DNA of 24,975 bases from Candidatus Saccharimonadota bacterium (GCA_028288985.1 JAQGHE010000046.1:1-24975); one strand, 5' to 3'. Positions 15,689-23,080 are shown, numbered from the stretch's first letter. Notes: generated from the sequence alone by a model not told the origin. A program made the numbers and translations.

Positions 15689-16456
15689 CTAAATTCCGAA
15701 TAAATTAACGGCGTTTCTGGTAGTAGCTTCGGCTATCTGCTCCAGGCTCTCGCCCCGAAGCTCGGCCAAAAATTCCGCGGTGTTAACGACGTGCTTTGGC
15801 TCGCACACTTTTCCCCGGAAAGGCTTTGGCGTCAGGAAGGGAGCATCGGTTTCCAGAAGCATCCGGGAAAGCGGGACCTTTTTGGCGGCGGCCAGCTGGC
15901 TCTCGTCTTTAGTAAAAGTCATGATGCCGTTTAAGCCAACATACAGCCCACGGCTCAGCGCATTATCCAGCTGCTGCTCGTCGGCACTAAAACTGTGGAC
16001 TACCCCTGTAATTCCTTGGTGTTGATCAACTGCCTTCCAAAAATCATCCCACGCTTCACGAACGTGAAAGATAAACGGCAAGCCGGTTTCCAGGCCTGCC
16101 TGAAGCTGCATCCGGAAGGATTCCTGCTGGTCCTGCATAGGCACGGTGCTGCGGAAATAATCCAGCCCAATCTCACCGATAGCGACTACTTTTGGCTGCG
16201 CACTCAGTCTTTTAAAATCAGCAAGCGCATTTTTGGCCGTCAAAAAATCCGCCCCGTCATGCGGGTGGGCACCAACGGTTGCCCAAACATTATCATGGCC
16301 AGCCGCGAAATTGATGGCCGCTTCGCTGTCAGCCAGCGTACAGCCTACGCAAATAACCCGCTTTACTCCAGCTGCCGCGGCGTCTGCCAACACAGCTTCC
16401 CGGTCCAGACCGTAGCTATCAAAATGTACGTGGCAATGAGTGTCAACAAACTCCAT
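15689..16456 (-). CDS. tatD: TatD family metal-dependent hydrolase/DNase
   Basis: A 255-residue TIM-barrel hydrolase of normal family length. Metal ligands are visible in order: DTHCHVHFD near the N-terminus, GEIGLDYF (Glu), FIFHVREAWDDF (His), GVVHSFSADEQQL (His), and LLETDAPFLTPKPFRG (Asp). The family acts as a Mg-dependent 3'-5' DNase/RNase; the precise substrate cannot be told from sequence. The start at 16456 has AGGAGG four bases upstream, and this ribosome site overlaps the stop codon of metG (TAGGAGG), so the two genes are translationally linked. The metG-tatD pair is a common bacterial neighbourhood. Confidence 0.93.
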   Translation of the reverse strand: MEFVDTHCHVHFDSYGLDREAVLADAAAAGVKRVICVGCTLADSEAAINFAAGHDNVWATVGAHPHDGADFLTAKNALADFKRLSAQPKVVAIGEIGLDYFRSTVPMQDQQESFRMQLQAGLETGLPFIFHVREAWDDFWKAVDQHQGITGVVHSFSADEQQLDNALSRGLYVGLNGIMTFTKDESQLAAAKKVPLSRMLLETDAPFLTPKPFRGKVCEPKHVVNTAEFLAELRGESLEQIAEATTRNAVNLFGI

Positions 16457-16464
16457 ACGGCCTC

Positions 16465-17916
16465 CTAAACTTTCGGCGCGAGCTCGTGCTTAGGAAAGAG
16501 AGTGCCGGACAGCGGTTTGACCACCCCTTCGGCGAAGACAGACCTTATCTTATCGGCCGTTTCAGGCATAAAAGGCGTCAGCAGATCGGCTATGCCTATC
16601 AGCGATCCGGCCATATAGGCCAGCACTTCGCTTAAATGCTCCTTCTCGTTCTCGTCTTTGGCGATCACCCAGGGTTTTTGCTCGTCAATATATTGGTTTA
16701 GGCCCTTAACTCGCTCCCACACTTCATCCAGCGCCTGATCAAAACGGCAATTGCTTAAGGCTTCTTGGTATGGTGCGATGTCGTGATCGGGTTCTGGAAT
16801 GTCGCCGATTAGACCTTGCTGATAGCGGGTAATCATAGCCGCCGTCCGGGAAACCGCGTTGCCCAGCTGATCAGCCAACTCGCTGTTGTAGGCCGCTTCC
16901 AGCCGCTCCATGCTAAAATCTCCGTCGCCATAGCTGGGGATGTGACGCAGCAAAAAATACCGGAAAGTATCAGTGCCATATTTACTGACTATGTCTTTGG
17001 GCGCCACTACGTTGCCCAGGGTTTTACTCATTTTCTTATCGTCAACCGTAATGTGTCCGTGCACGTACAAAGTTTTGGGTAAGGGCAATCCAAGGGCCAG
17101 CAGCATGCCCGGCCAGATAGCCGCGTGGAAGCGCAAGATATCCTTGCCGATAACCTGGACATCGGCCGGCCAGTACTTTTTGAAGTCGGCATGGTCAGGA
17201 TATCCCAGCACCGTGATGTAGTTCATCAAAGCTTCAAACCACACATACATCACCTGGTCATTGTCGTCAGGTATGGGAATGCCCCAGGTTATCTTATCTT
17301 TGGGCCGGCTAACGCTGAAGTCTTCCAGCCCGCTGTTGATGACGGACATGATTTCGTTTTTGCGGGTTTCGGGAATGATCTTAAGCGCGTCCGATTCTAT
17401 GGCCTTCTTAATCTCGTCCGTAAAGGCACTGAGTTTGAAGAAATAGTTTTCTTCTTTTAACTGCTCATAAGGACGGTTGTGATCGGGGCATATGCCGTTG
17501 TTAGCCTTGACGACTTGCTCCGGAAAATACTCTTCATGGCCGGTGCAGTACCAGCCGATATAGGTGCCTTTATAGATATATTTGGCCAGATTCTTCCAGA
17601 TAAGCTGGGCTTTTTGCTCGTGGTGCGGATCGGTGGTGCGGATAAAACGGTCGCTGCTGATATTTAAAAGTTTCAGCAGATCGTTAAAAGTTTGGCTCAT
17701 CCGGTCGGCAAATTCTTTCGGGGTAATCTTTTGCTCGGCGGCCTTCTCTTCAATCTTGCCGCCGTGGTCGTCGGTTCCTACGCTAAACAGAACATCCGCG
17801 TTTTGAGAACGCATGTAGCGGGCCAGAACGTCGGCCATGACTATTTCCATCCCGTAACCTATGTGGGGTTCGCTGTTTACGTATGGAATTGACGTTGTTA
17901 TATAAAATTTCGCCAT
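16465..17916 (-). CDS. metG: methionyl-tRNA synthetase
   Basis: A 483-residue class I synthetase that charges tRNA-Met. The HIGH motif reads HIGYG within PYVNSEPHIGYGME, and KMSKS reads KKMSKTLGN. The zinc-binding connective region has WYCTGHEEYFPE and later GICPDHNRPYE, giving a Cys-His-Cys-His set where the common single-knuckle form has Cys-Cys-Cys-His. No C-terminal tRNA-binding EMAP-like domain follows the anticodon domain; the protein ends in FPKHELAPKV. A TACAAT box (17925-17930) lies eight bases before the ATG, suggesting its own promoter with little or no leader, although it also follows the NUDIX gene by only 24 bases. Secure identification. Confidence 0.96.
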   Translation of the reverse strand: MAKFYITTSIPYVNSEPHIGYGMEIVMADVLARYMRSQNADVLFSVGTDDHGGKIEEKAAEQKITPKEFADRMSQTFNDLLKLLNISSDRFIRTTDPHHEQKAQLIWKNLAKYIYKGTYIGWYCTGHEEYFPEQVVKANNGICPDHNRPYEQLKEENYFFKLSAFTDEIKKAIESDALKIIPETRKNEIMSVINSGLEDFSVSRPKDKITWGIPIPDDNDQVMYVWFEALMNYITVLGYPDHADFKKYWPADVQVIGKDILRFHAAIWPGMLLALGLPLPKTLYVHGHITVDDKKMSKTLGNVVAPKDIVSKYGTDTFRYFLLRHIPSYGDGDFSMERLEAAYNSELADQLGNAVSRTAAMITRYQQGLIGDIPEPDHDIAPYQEALSNCRFDQALDEVWERVKGLNQYIDEQKPWVIAKDENEKEHLSEVLAYMAGSLIGIADLLTPFMPETADKIRSVFAEGVVKPLSGTLFPKHELAPKV

Positions 17917-17924
17917 AGGCCTAT

Positions 17925-17930
17925 ATTGTA
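17925..17930 (-). promoter_or_regulatory. candidate -10 box (TACAAT) for metG
   Basis: TACAAT on the minus strand lies eight bases before the metG ATG, with TTCTCT at 17-base spacing as a weak -35 (17948-17953) inside the end of the NUDIX gene. This would give an essentially leaderless metG-tatD-iscS transcript. Confidence 0.35.
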
Positions 17931-17940
17931 TCCTAATCTG

Positions 17941-18444
17941 TTAAAACAGAGAACTCTGGGCCGGTTCTGGCGGCTCTATTTGCACACCTAAATGTTCGGC
18001 TAACCGCTGCAAAAAAACGTCCTGACCTTTATGCATCTTAGCCGGTGCCCGCGATAGTTCTACCCAGTCTGCTTTATCAACTTCTGCAAACTCCGCGGTC
18101 TTACCTGATCTTGGGGGCCACTCCATTTCAAAAGTATTACTTTTTATTTCCCCTACGTCCAAATCCCCTTCTGCTGCCCAGGCTTTGATTTGTTTGCCGT
18201 CGCTACGTTTCATTTCGCCAAGGTAAACATAGTCTCCGGGCGGCGGGGCTTGGCCTATTTCTTCTTCAAATTCTTTTCTAGCTGCCGTCTGCGGGTCTTC
18301 GCCCTCTTCGTATTCTCCTTTTGGAATGCCCCACGCGCCGTCGTCCTTCTTGGCCCAGAATGGACCGCCCGGATGCACCAAAAGCACTTCTAACTTGTCG
18401 CCGTGTCGCCTATAAATCAAAAGCCCGGCGCTGGTCTTCTTCAT
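17941..18444 (-). CDS. NUDIX hydrolase
   Basis: A 167-residue protein with a NUDIX box: G-E-Y-E-E-G-E followed by seven residues, then KEFEEEIG. The standard box has RE where this has KE, as in some related families. The N-terminal SAGLLIYRRHGDKLEVLLVH and later DWVELSRAPAKMHKGQDVF resemble small NUDIX proteins of the diadenosine polyphosphate/MutT type. They hydrolyse nucleoside diphosphates linked to another group; substrate unassigned. It overlaps the HIT gene by four bases (ATGA). HIT and NUDIX proteins both act on nucleotide conjugates, so a joint role in clearing dinucleoside polyphosphates, perhaps made by the adjacent MetRS, is a speculation supported only by context. Confidence 0.9.
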   Translation of the reverse strand: MKKTSAGLLIYRRHGDKLEVLLVHPGGPFWAKKDDGAWGIPKGEYEEGEDPQTAARKEFEEEIGQAPPPGDYVYLGEMKRSDGKQIKAWAAEGDLDVGEIKSNTFEMEWPPRSGKTAEFAEVDKADWVELSRAPAKMHKGQDVFLQRLAEHLGVQIEPPEPAQSSLF

Positions 18445-18812
18445 ACCCAGTTTTCCTTAATACGGCCAGCCAAGTCGAAGCTTTCCAGCTCTTGGGCTTG
18501 GTGGTTTAAAACCGTGTATCCTTTTTCTTTATAGCGGGGCACCAGATGCCAATGGACATGCTGGGCCTCGTCCAAATAGAGCAGGTAAACTTTTTGCAGA
18601 TTCAGCGTCTTCATCAGAGCTTTTCGGGCCTGCTCTACGCGCTCCATCAGATGATCATAATCTTGGCGGCTAAGTAAGTTCAGGTCTTTAACATTATCTT
18701 TCCATACCGCCACACTGTGGCCTCGGGTGAGTGGAAACGAAGCCAGACAAACATAAAGCTTATCGTCCTCATAGTAAATTGCTTCGGCTGATGGCTTGGG
18801 CAAACCGCTCAT
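18441..18812 (-). CDS. HIT family nucleotide hydrolase/transferase
   Basis: A 123-residue HIT protein. The histidine triad reads HVHWHLVPRY near residues 80-90 (the middle histidine is the usual nucleophile). The N-terminal YVCLASFPLTRGHSVAVWKD matches the family's strand region (usual form: PLTPGHTLVIPK). HIT enzymes hydrolyse AMP-linked compounds such as adenosine phosphoramidates and dinucleoside polyphosphates. The start codon shares one base with the stop of the preceding small gene (TAATG), and the stop overlaps the NUDIX start by four bases, so the three genes form a tight operon. Confidence 0.88.
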   Translation of the reverse strand: MSGLPKPSAEAIYYEDDKLYVCLASFPLTRGHSVAVWKDNVKDLNLLSRQDYDHLMERVEQARKALMKTLNLQKVYLLYLDEAQHVHWHLVPRYKEKGYTVLNHQAQELESFDLAGRIKENWV

Positions 18813-19054
18813 TAGTGGTTAAGCCCTATACGGCCGCGGGACATAATTTTCTGTGGACGGTCCGGGGATGGCCCGGCTAAAGCTATGCGGGCAGCCAGAC
18901 GGGATATAAAGGATCTGCGTGGAGGAGCTTCTGCGCCATGATCATGGGCGTAACTTTCATCTAACTGCTCAAAAGCATGCACTAAATTACTTACCTTGCG
19001 TCTATCGCCCCTACTCATTCTTGGGAGGCTACTTTCTTCTTCATGGTTAGTCAT
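18812..19054 (-). CDS. small hydrophilic protein of unknown function
   Basis: An 80-residue hydrophilic protein with an acidic N-terminus (MTNHEEESS), a possible helix (RRKVSNLVHAFEQLDESYA) and a basic Pro/Arg-rich C-terminus. I do not recognise a family. It is probably real: AAGGAG lies at good spacing before the ATG, a promoter-like pair lies upstream (19090-19117), and it is joined by a one-base overlap to the HIT gene. It is the first gene of the HIT-NUDIX operon. Confidence 0.65.
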   Translation of the reverse strand: MTNHEEESSLPRMSRGDRRKVSNLVHAFEQLDESYAHDHGAEAPPRRSFISRLAARIALAGPSPDRPQKIMSRGRIGLNH

Positions 19055-19089
19055 TTTTACTCCTTTGATCTCTTCCTATACTAAAACGA

Positions 19090-19117
19090 ATAATACACCC
19101 GAAGTAACCATAAGCAA
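19090..19117 (-). promoter_or_regulatory. candidate sigma-70-like promoter for the small gene-HIT-NUDIX operon
   Basis: On the minus strand, TTGCTT (19112-19117) and TATTAT (19090-19095) are separated by 16 bases. Transcription would start near 19083, giving a leader of about 28 bases that holds the AAGGAG ribosome site. This contrasts with the other lead genes, which look leaderless. Confidence 0.45.
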
Positions 19118-19141
19118 CATATTTATTGCAGTACGCCAGAA

Positions 19142-20422
19142 TCAGTTGTCTAGATACTCTTGGCAGAAGAGTTCAAAGATCGAGTTAGTCCAGCCAAAAC
19201 CGGTCTGCGACGGATAAAGGCCTTTGACTGGTGGTTTTTCAGTTTGGACGACATTATATTTTTCTAGGAATACTCCATTTTTATTAAACCACTTATGGTT
19301 AGTGTCGATCCACTTCAGGGCGACACGACGGGCTTCTTTGTGATAACCGTATTTCTGCAGACCGCGTACCACTATAAAGTGCAGCGGCGCCCAGCCATTA
19401 GGATAGGCCCACTGCATCGGTTGGCCGCCGGGCACGAATTGGTTCAGCGGCATAGCATCCGTTGTCGCCAGACCGCCCTTGTTTTCAAATTTCCGCAGGC
19501 CGCTGACAAGTTTAGCAGCCTGTTTTTCGCTGGCGATGCCGGCCCACATGGTGTAGTAAGCCGCCAGAGAATCTACGTTGCCGCGGTGCTTCTTGGTGTA
19601 GTCGTAATCGTAATAAAAACCTCGTAAGTCGCTCCACATCAACTCGTTGATGGTCATGCGCCGCTTGTGGGCGGCCTGTTCCCACTTAATCGCCTCTTCT
19701 TCCCGATGAAGCAGCCGCTCGGCGTATGCAAAATCCCGCTCGTACTTATATAAAAGACAGTTCAGATCTATAGGCAGATAATTCAGGCATTTTTTGGAAA
19801 AGCGCGGAGTCATATCCCAGCCGCTTTCCGCCTCCGCCAGACCGTGCTGGTAATTGACGTCGTAGTAGCGACTCAGCCCCTCGTAGACTAGGCGGGCGTT
19901 AGGTTTTGACTCTCCCATCCAGACGACATGGTATTCTTCCTGGGCGATTTTGATGGCCCGGGAAAGCCAGTCCTTATCCATTTTGTAGGTCTTATAAACC
20001 TCCAGGATAAAACTGGAAAGCAGCGGCGGCTGCGAACGGCCCATCAAATACGTACGGGAGGCATTGGGTATAATCTTGAACCGCTCAAATAAGTTCAACA
20101 GATCCTCCAGAACGCCAAGGACCAGCTCCTTATTATCGGGAGTCATTAGTCCCTGCACCATAAAATAACTATCCCAGTAATAAAGTTCGTTAAAATCAAA
20201 TTCGTGACCCTGTTCAAAGGCCGGGACCAGATACGGTTTGGGCAGGCCTATCAGAGTGTCGTCATCGGCCGGATTATGGCGGACCAGCTTTGGCCAATAG
20301 TCCTTTATATAATCCCTATCTGGCGCTACCTGCTCCGCGGTGAGCTTTTCATAGCCCCTGCCCGGCATTCCCGGCATCCGGGAAATTTTAGATGTAATAC
20401 CTGTACTTTTTGTTAGACCCAT
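19142..20422 (-). CDS. trehalase, GH37 family, short cytoplasmic form
   Basis: A 426-residue glycoside hydrolase that should split trehalose into two glucoses. Trehalase signature 1 is seen in FNELYYWDSYF (about 77-87) and signature 2 in PMQWAYPNGWAP (335-346). The catalytic acid is probably D203 in ESGWDMTPRF, and the base E387 in FLEKYN, by analogy with E. coli Tre37A. It is about 120 residues shorter than the E. coli enzymes, has no signal peptide, and the glycine-rich lid after the base (GGGGGEY in E. coli) is replaced by a shorter stretch with EKPPVKGLYPSQ. GFGWTNSIFELF near the end is conserved. Trehalose may come from the host or environment; no uptake or synthesis genes are nearby. 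The gene could have been acquired by transfer. The family is clear; specificity is less so because of the altered loop. Confidence 0.88.
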   Translation of the reverse strand: MGLTKSTGITSKISRMPGMPGRGYEKLTAEQVAPDRDYIKDYWPKLVRHNPADDDTLIGLPKPYLVPAFEQGHEFDFNELYYWDSYFMVQGLMTPDNKELVLGVLEDLLNLFERFKIIPNASRTYLMGRSQPPLLSSFILEVYKTYKMDKDWLSRAIKIAQEEYHVVWMGESKPNARLVYEGLSRYYDVNYQHGLAEAESGWDMTPRFSKKCLNYLPIDLNCLLYKYERDFAYAERLLHREEEAIKWEQAAHKRRMTINELMWSDLRGFYYDYDYTKKHRGNVDSLAAYYTMWAGIASEKQAAKLVSGLRKFENKGGLATTDAMPLNQFVPGGQPMQWAYPNGWAPLHFIVVRGLQKYGYHKEARRVALKWIDTNHKWFNKNGVFLEKYNVVQTEKPPVKGLYPSQTGFGWTNSIFELFCQEYLDN

Positions 20423-20467
20423 TCTTCTTAGATTAGGCCCCCGGCCCCTTGTCAGTCAAATGAATCT

Positions 20468-20635
20468 TTAGAAGTTATTGTTAAATTTTATAGCTGCGAA
20501 AATGCCGGCTATACCGCCTACGGTTCCGCCCAAAATACTCCAGAAAGATAAACCGCTGGCGCCAAAAAGTACCGGAATGTAGCTGCCGATAATGCCGCCG
20601 ACGGTGATAAATAGATAAATTAGCCCCTTACTCAT
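20468..20635 (-). CDS. small two-helix membrane protein
   Basis: A 55-residue protein with two hydrophobic, glycine-rich segments (LIYLFITVGGIIGSYIPVLF and FWSILGGTVGGIAGIFAAI) and the ending KFNNNF. Its ATG overlaps the stop of the upstream alpha/beta hydrolase gene by four bases (ATGA), the same coupling used throughout this window, which argues that it is real. Similar small Gly-rich membrane proteins are often annotated as hypothetical in Patescibacteria. No function can be assigned. It ends 46 bases before the trehalase start. Confidence 0.7.
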   Translation of the reverse strand: MSKGLIYLFITVGGIIGSYIPVLFGASGLSFWSILGGTVGGIAGIFAAIKFNNNF

Positions 20636-21246
20636 AGACTCAGCCCTGCGTGGCCATTCTTTAAAAAGTCTATTGGCACCCGCTTGTAAAAACTCAGGAC
20701 GGCAAAAATGGTCGGCGCGTGAAAAAAGAAAGGAATGGTTTTTGTGATTACACCGGGTACTTTAGTGTCTTCAATTGCTACAACTTCATCAAAAAATGGG
20801 TGCAGGCTCAACATCTGCTCCTTATCTTCGCGGGTTAGCTTTTTAATATTTATCTGGGCCTGTGATAGCGATCCGCGGAACGCCGGATTACGGCGGTAGT
20901 ACTTCGGATCAATGTTGATCGAGCCCATCAGTTTTCCGCAGATATACACTATTCCGCTAATTTCACTTTTTCTCTGAGTGTATACATTAACGGCAGCGCT
21001 GGCGCCGGCACTCACACCAACCAATGAGATCCTGTGACTTTTGGAAGCTAACTCGTCAATAAGAGTATTTACTCGCTGTAGTTTGGGCTCAAAAAGCTCG
21101 CCGTCCGCCCAGTTAATTGGCTGGAAGTGAGTAGTAACCCCTGCTTTTTCCCACTTCTTCAGTAGGGCTTTCTGGCCATTTTTTAGACGCGAGTCGTGGT
21201 CGCCTAAACCTGGAAGATAAATAATGTGATGCTCTTTGGCCATCAT
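20632..21246 (-). CDS. alpha/beta hydrolase
   Basis: A 204-residue alpha/beta hydrolase-fold protein. After the first strand comes IIYLPGLGDHDSRL (the oxyanion region), then the nucleophile elbow LVGVSAGASAAVN with Ser in G-x-S-x-G, a likely acid in VAIEDTKVPG, and the catalytic His in NGHAG close to the C-terminus. No signal peptide, so cytoplasmic. It lacks a large lid, suggesting a small esterase or lipase-like enzyme; the substrate is unknown. Two ATG codons in tandem mark the start with no strong ribosome site. It is followed with overlap by the 55-residue membrane protein. Confidence 0.85.
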   Translation of the reverse strand: MMAKEHHIIYLPGLGDHDSRLKNGQKALLKKWEKAGVTTHFQPINWADGELFEPKLQRVNTLIDELASKSHRISLVGVSAGASAAVNVYTQRKSEISGIVYICGKLMGSINIDPKYYRRNPAFRGSLSQAQINIKKLTREDKEQMLSLHPFFDEVVAIEDTKVPGVITKTIPFFFHAPTIFAVLSFYKRVPIDFLKNGHAGLSL

Positions 21247-21289
21247 TCAAGAATAACAGATTGAAAGTGAGGGAGAAGTTCTGCGATTA

Positions 21290-21318
21290 GGGGCAGCCGG
21301 TGTAAGACCGGCTGCCCC
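21290..21318. other. strong GC-rich hairpin after the 21331-21783 gene
   Basis: A perfect 11-bp stem (GGGGCAGCCGG / CCGGCTGCCCC) with a seven-base loop lies 12 bases after the stop codon of the unknown gene. It lacks a U-run on either strand, so it is not a classical intrinsic terminator. It may stabilise the 3' end of the transcript or act as a weak terminator before the alpha/beta hydrolase. Confidence 0.6.
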
Positions 21319-21330
21319 ATGAGAAACACC

Positions 21331-21783
21331 TCAGAAAGAAACGAAGCCGGCTCGAGTCGGCTTCCGCTGACCAATCTCTTCGATCCTGGCATCAACCAGC
21401 CCATCCTTATCAGGACCGCGCGGCGGACGGGAAATGGCCGGAGATTGCTGAGTAGCCGCCTTTTCAGGCCGCTCATCTACCAGCTCGAGATACGTGCCAC
21501 GGTAAAACGCCGCACGAACTGACTGCTTGTCGATTGTGGCGTCAAGCGCGAGATAGAAGTGTGGCAAAGCCCCTTCACGCCCTGCCTGCCAAGCTGCATC
21601 TTTCGCCTTCTTTACAGCGATTGACGTAAAATCCAGCTCATCCAAATGGAGCCTGAACCGCCAAGCGCCATAAGCATCTTGTAGTCGGGCAAGCTCTTCG
21701 GCGATTGCTGTCGCCTCTTCACCTTCCCGATACTTTTCCAGAAGTTCAGCGGCCTCCCGGCGAGCTTTGTCATCCTTACTCAA
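21331..21783 (-). CDS. hydrophilic protein of unknown function
   Basis: About 150 residues from a TTG at 21783 that has a strong GGAGG five bases upstream; a GTG at 21876 in the same frame would add 31 residues but has no ribosome site. The N-terminal half is helical and acidic (SKDDKARREAAELLEKYREG), the middle has a mixed region (GALPHFYLALDATIDKQSV, then FYRGTYLELV), and the C-terminus is Pro/Arg-rich and ends FVSF. No family recognised, no membrane segment. Its base composition appears more GC-rich than its neighbours, and it is flanked by strong hairpins on both sides, so it may be a recent arrival. A hairpin (GAAGCCG...CGGCTTC) also covers its last codons. Confidence 0.6.
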   Translation of the reverse strand: MSKDDKARREAAELLEKYREGEEATAIAEELARLQDAYGAWRFRLHLDELDFTSIAVKKAKDAAWQAGREGALPHFYLALDATIDKQSVRAAFYRGTYLELVDERPEKAATQQSPAISRPPRGPDKDGLVDARIEEIGQRKPTRAGFVSF

Positions 21784-21846
21784 GACATCCTCCCTCTGTT
21801 GTGTTTGACTGTCCGCGGGATTGCGGCGCAGCCATGTGCTTGGGGG

Positions 21847-21862
21847 TGCGCTTGAAGGCGCA
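21847..21862. other. small hairpin in the leader of the 21331-21783 gene
   Basis: TGCGC-TTGAAG-GCGCA, a five-bp stem lying between the larger inverted repeat at 21876-21916 and the ribosome site. Part of a leader with several possible stems. Confidence 0.35.
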
Positions 21863-21875
21863 TCTTGCAACCCCA

Positions 21876-21916
21876 CAGCTAGGTTTATACTTTGGTGCTT
21901 TAGCTAAACCTAGCTG
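21876..21916. promoter_or_regulatory. 12-bp inverted repeat upstream of the 21331-21783 gene, possible operator or leader hairpin
   Basis: CAGCTAGGTTTA (21876-21887) is repeated exactly in reverse complement at 21905-21916, with a 17-base loop. On the minus strand a TATAAA (-10-like) lies at the edge of the repeat. It could be a repressor-binding site over a promoter or a stem in the RNA leader. Confidence 0.45.
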
Positions 21917-21925
21917 CCGGGCAAC

Positions 21926-21955
21926 AAAAAACGACTGCCTTTCTGCTGCAGTCGT
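21926..21955 (-). terminator. intrinsic terminator for the 22085-23002 gene
   Basis: On the minus strand, ACGACTGC and GCAGTCGT form an eight-bp perfect stem with a nine-base loop, followed directly by TTTTTTGTTG. This is the best intrinsic terminator in the window. It lies about 130 bases after the stop codon of the 305-residue protein gene, so the transcript would have a long 3' untranslated region containing another hairpin (22000-22025). Confidence 0.75.
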
Positions 21956-21999
21956 CCTGGGAACTTTTTGGTGAATCTAGTACTTTTAGGCAACTGCAG

Positions 22000-22025
22000 C
22001 ATTATCTCGCTTGACGAGAATAATG
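22000..22025. other. hairpin in the 3' region of the 22085-23002 gene
   Basis: CATTAT-CTCG and CGAG-A-ATAATG pair around a five-base loop with one bulged base. No U-run follows on either strand. It could be a structured 3' untranslated element. The rest of 21960-22084 shows nothing else that I can name. Confidence 0.45.
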
Positions 22026-22084
22026 TTCCAGACCATAAAGTAGCTACTTCGAACCATGGGTACTTTTATACTCCAAACCGGGGG

Positions 22085-23002
22085 CTATTGCAAGCCTGGG
22101 GAATTGTATGGGCCCATTTCCTGCATAAAATCTTCGATGGTCTCGCTGCGCATTTCTTGTAATATCAGATCGCCTATAGCTATATTACTTCCTATTCTGT
22201 GCACAACTAGATCATGAAATTCGTAGTCAGTTGAAGTCCACCTTCTTTCAGGTTTATCCCCAAATTGGCGACTGGTTTTATTATGGGCAATTCGCTCGAG
22301 TTGAAATCTTAATATTATTTGCGCCATTTTTACTACTTTCTCAACTCTTACCGATCCTTTTTCTGCGGTTCGAGCCATCATGGCACTATTGAACTTATTG
22401 AGCCTTGGTTCGTCAAAAAGGAAAAAAGCTAAACGGTTAATGTTTTGCTGTTTAGAAACTCGCGCGTTGGAAATCTGCAATAGCTGATCAGCGTCAATGC
22501 CATATTCATATAAATGACCTATATCTTGTGCTCTCTGGATAAGCTGAAGCTTCTCTAAATCAGTGTCTTGATTTTTCCGACTTCTAGCGTGACTTATTAC
22601 GCGCGAAAGTGTTATCGCTCGCTTGCCCAGTAGTCTGTGCGTCTTTCGAAAGGCATCAAAGTATAGACTTTCAGCTGTTTCGGGTGTAAGGTGTTTTATT
22701 ATTTCTGGGTCAGCGCGAGCTAATCTTTCACGAGTAATATGGTCGGCGTTATGCATACCAACTATTCCCATGGCATCGCGAATAGTTTCGGCAAACTGCT
22801 CAGAATTTTTATCGACCTCCTGATCATGAGAACTGGCACCTTCAACCAGTGATTGTTCTGGATCTTGGGAAGCAATATGCCCGTTCGCTCTAAGTTCTTT
22901 TTCTTGTTCCTCTATCTGCTCTCTTACATCTTCAACAGAATCAGGGTCGGAAGCTAGCGGCTCCCTATCATCGTCATTGCCTGGGTATTCATTGGGGGTC
23001 AT
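22085..23002 (-). CDS. acidic helical protein of unknown function
   Basis: A 305-residue soluble protein with no signal peptide or membrane helix. The first 75 or so residues are highly acidic and probably disordered (EDVREQIEEQEKELRANG and nearby). The remainder is helical with many charged residues, including FRKTHRLLGKRAITLSRVIS and a region with YEFHDLVVHRIGSNIAIGDL. I recognise no family or catalytic motif. It has a good promoter immediately upstream (TTGCTA-17-TATAAT) and its own terminator, so it is probably a single-gene transcript. The predicted start of transcription coincides with the ATG. Confidence 0.7.
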   Translation of the reverse strand: MTPNEYPGNDDDREPLASDPDSVEDVREQIEEQEKELRANGHIASQDPEQSLVEGASSHDQEVDKNSEQFAETIRDAMGIVGMHNADHITRERLARADPEIIKHLTPETAESLYFDAFRKTHRLLGKRAITLSRVISHARSRKNQDTDLEKLQLIQRAQDIGHLYEYGIDADQLLQISNARVSKQQNINRLAFFLFDEPRLNKFNSAMMARTAEKGSVRVEKVVKMAQIILRFQLERIAHNKTSRQFGDKPERRWTSTDYEFHDLVVHRIGSNIAIGDLILQEMRSETIEDFMQEMGPYNSPGLQ

Positions 23003-23008
23003 TTACAT

Positions 23009-23037
23009 ATTATACCAAATAATTGGCTTTTTAGCAA
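23009..23037 (-). promoter_or_regulatory. promoter of the 22085-23002 gene, leaderless
   Basis: TTGCTA (23032-23037) and TATAAT (23009-23014) are 17 bases apart on the minus strand. Six bases separate the -10 from the ATG at 23002, so RNA synthesis should begin at or next to the start codon. There is no Shine-Dalgarno. Confidence 0.65.
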
Positions 23038-23049
23038 TAGACTGACCAG

Positions 23050-23073
23050 TATAATCTGCTTATGCCGTATAAT
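23050..23073 (+). promoter_or_regulatory. two TATAAT boxes before the DedA gene
   Basis: TATAAT occurs at 23050-23055 and again at 23068-23073, the latter seven bases before the ATG at 23081. The nearer box would give a leaderless message; the farther one an 18-base leader without a Shine-Dalgarno. Neither has a clear -35. This is the divergent counterpart of the 23009-23037 promoter. Confidence 0.5.
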
Positions 23074-23080
23074 AAATGCA

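Noticed and set aside
21290..21318. Hairpin considered as a rho-independent terminator
   Set aside because: The stem is strong but no U-run follows on either strand, so it is listed only as a structural element.
21968..22162. A 64-residue plus-strand open frame
   Set aside because: It runs antisense into the end of the 22085-23002 gene, lacks a ribosome site and family features, and crosses the 22000-22025 hairpin.
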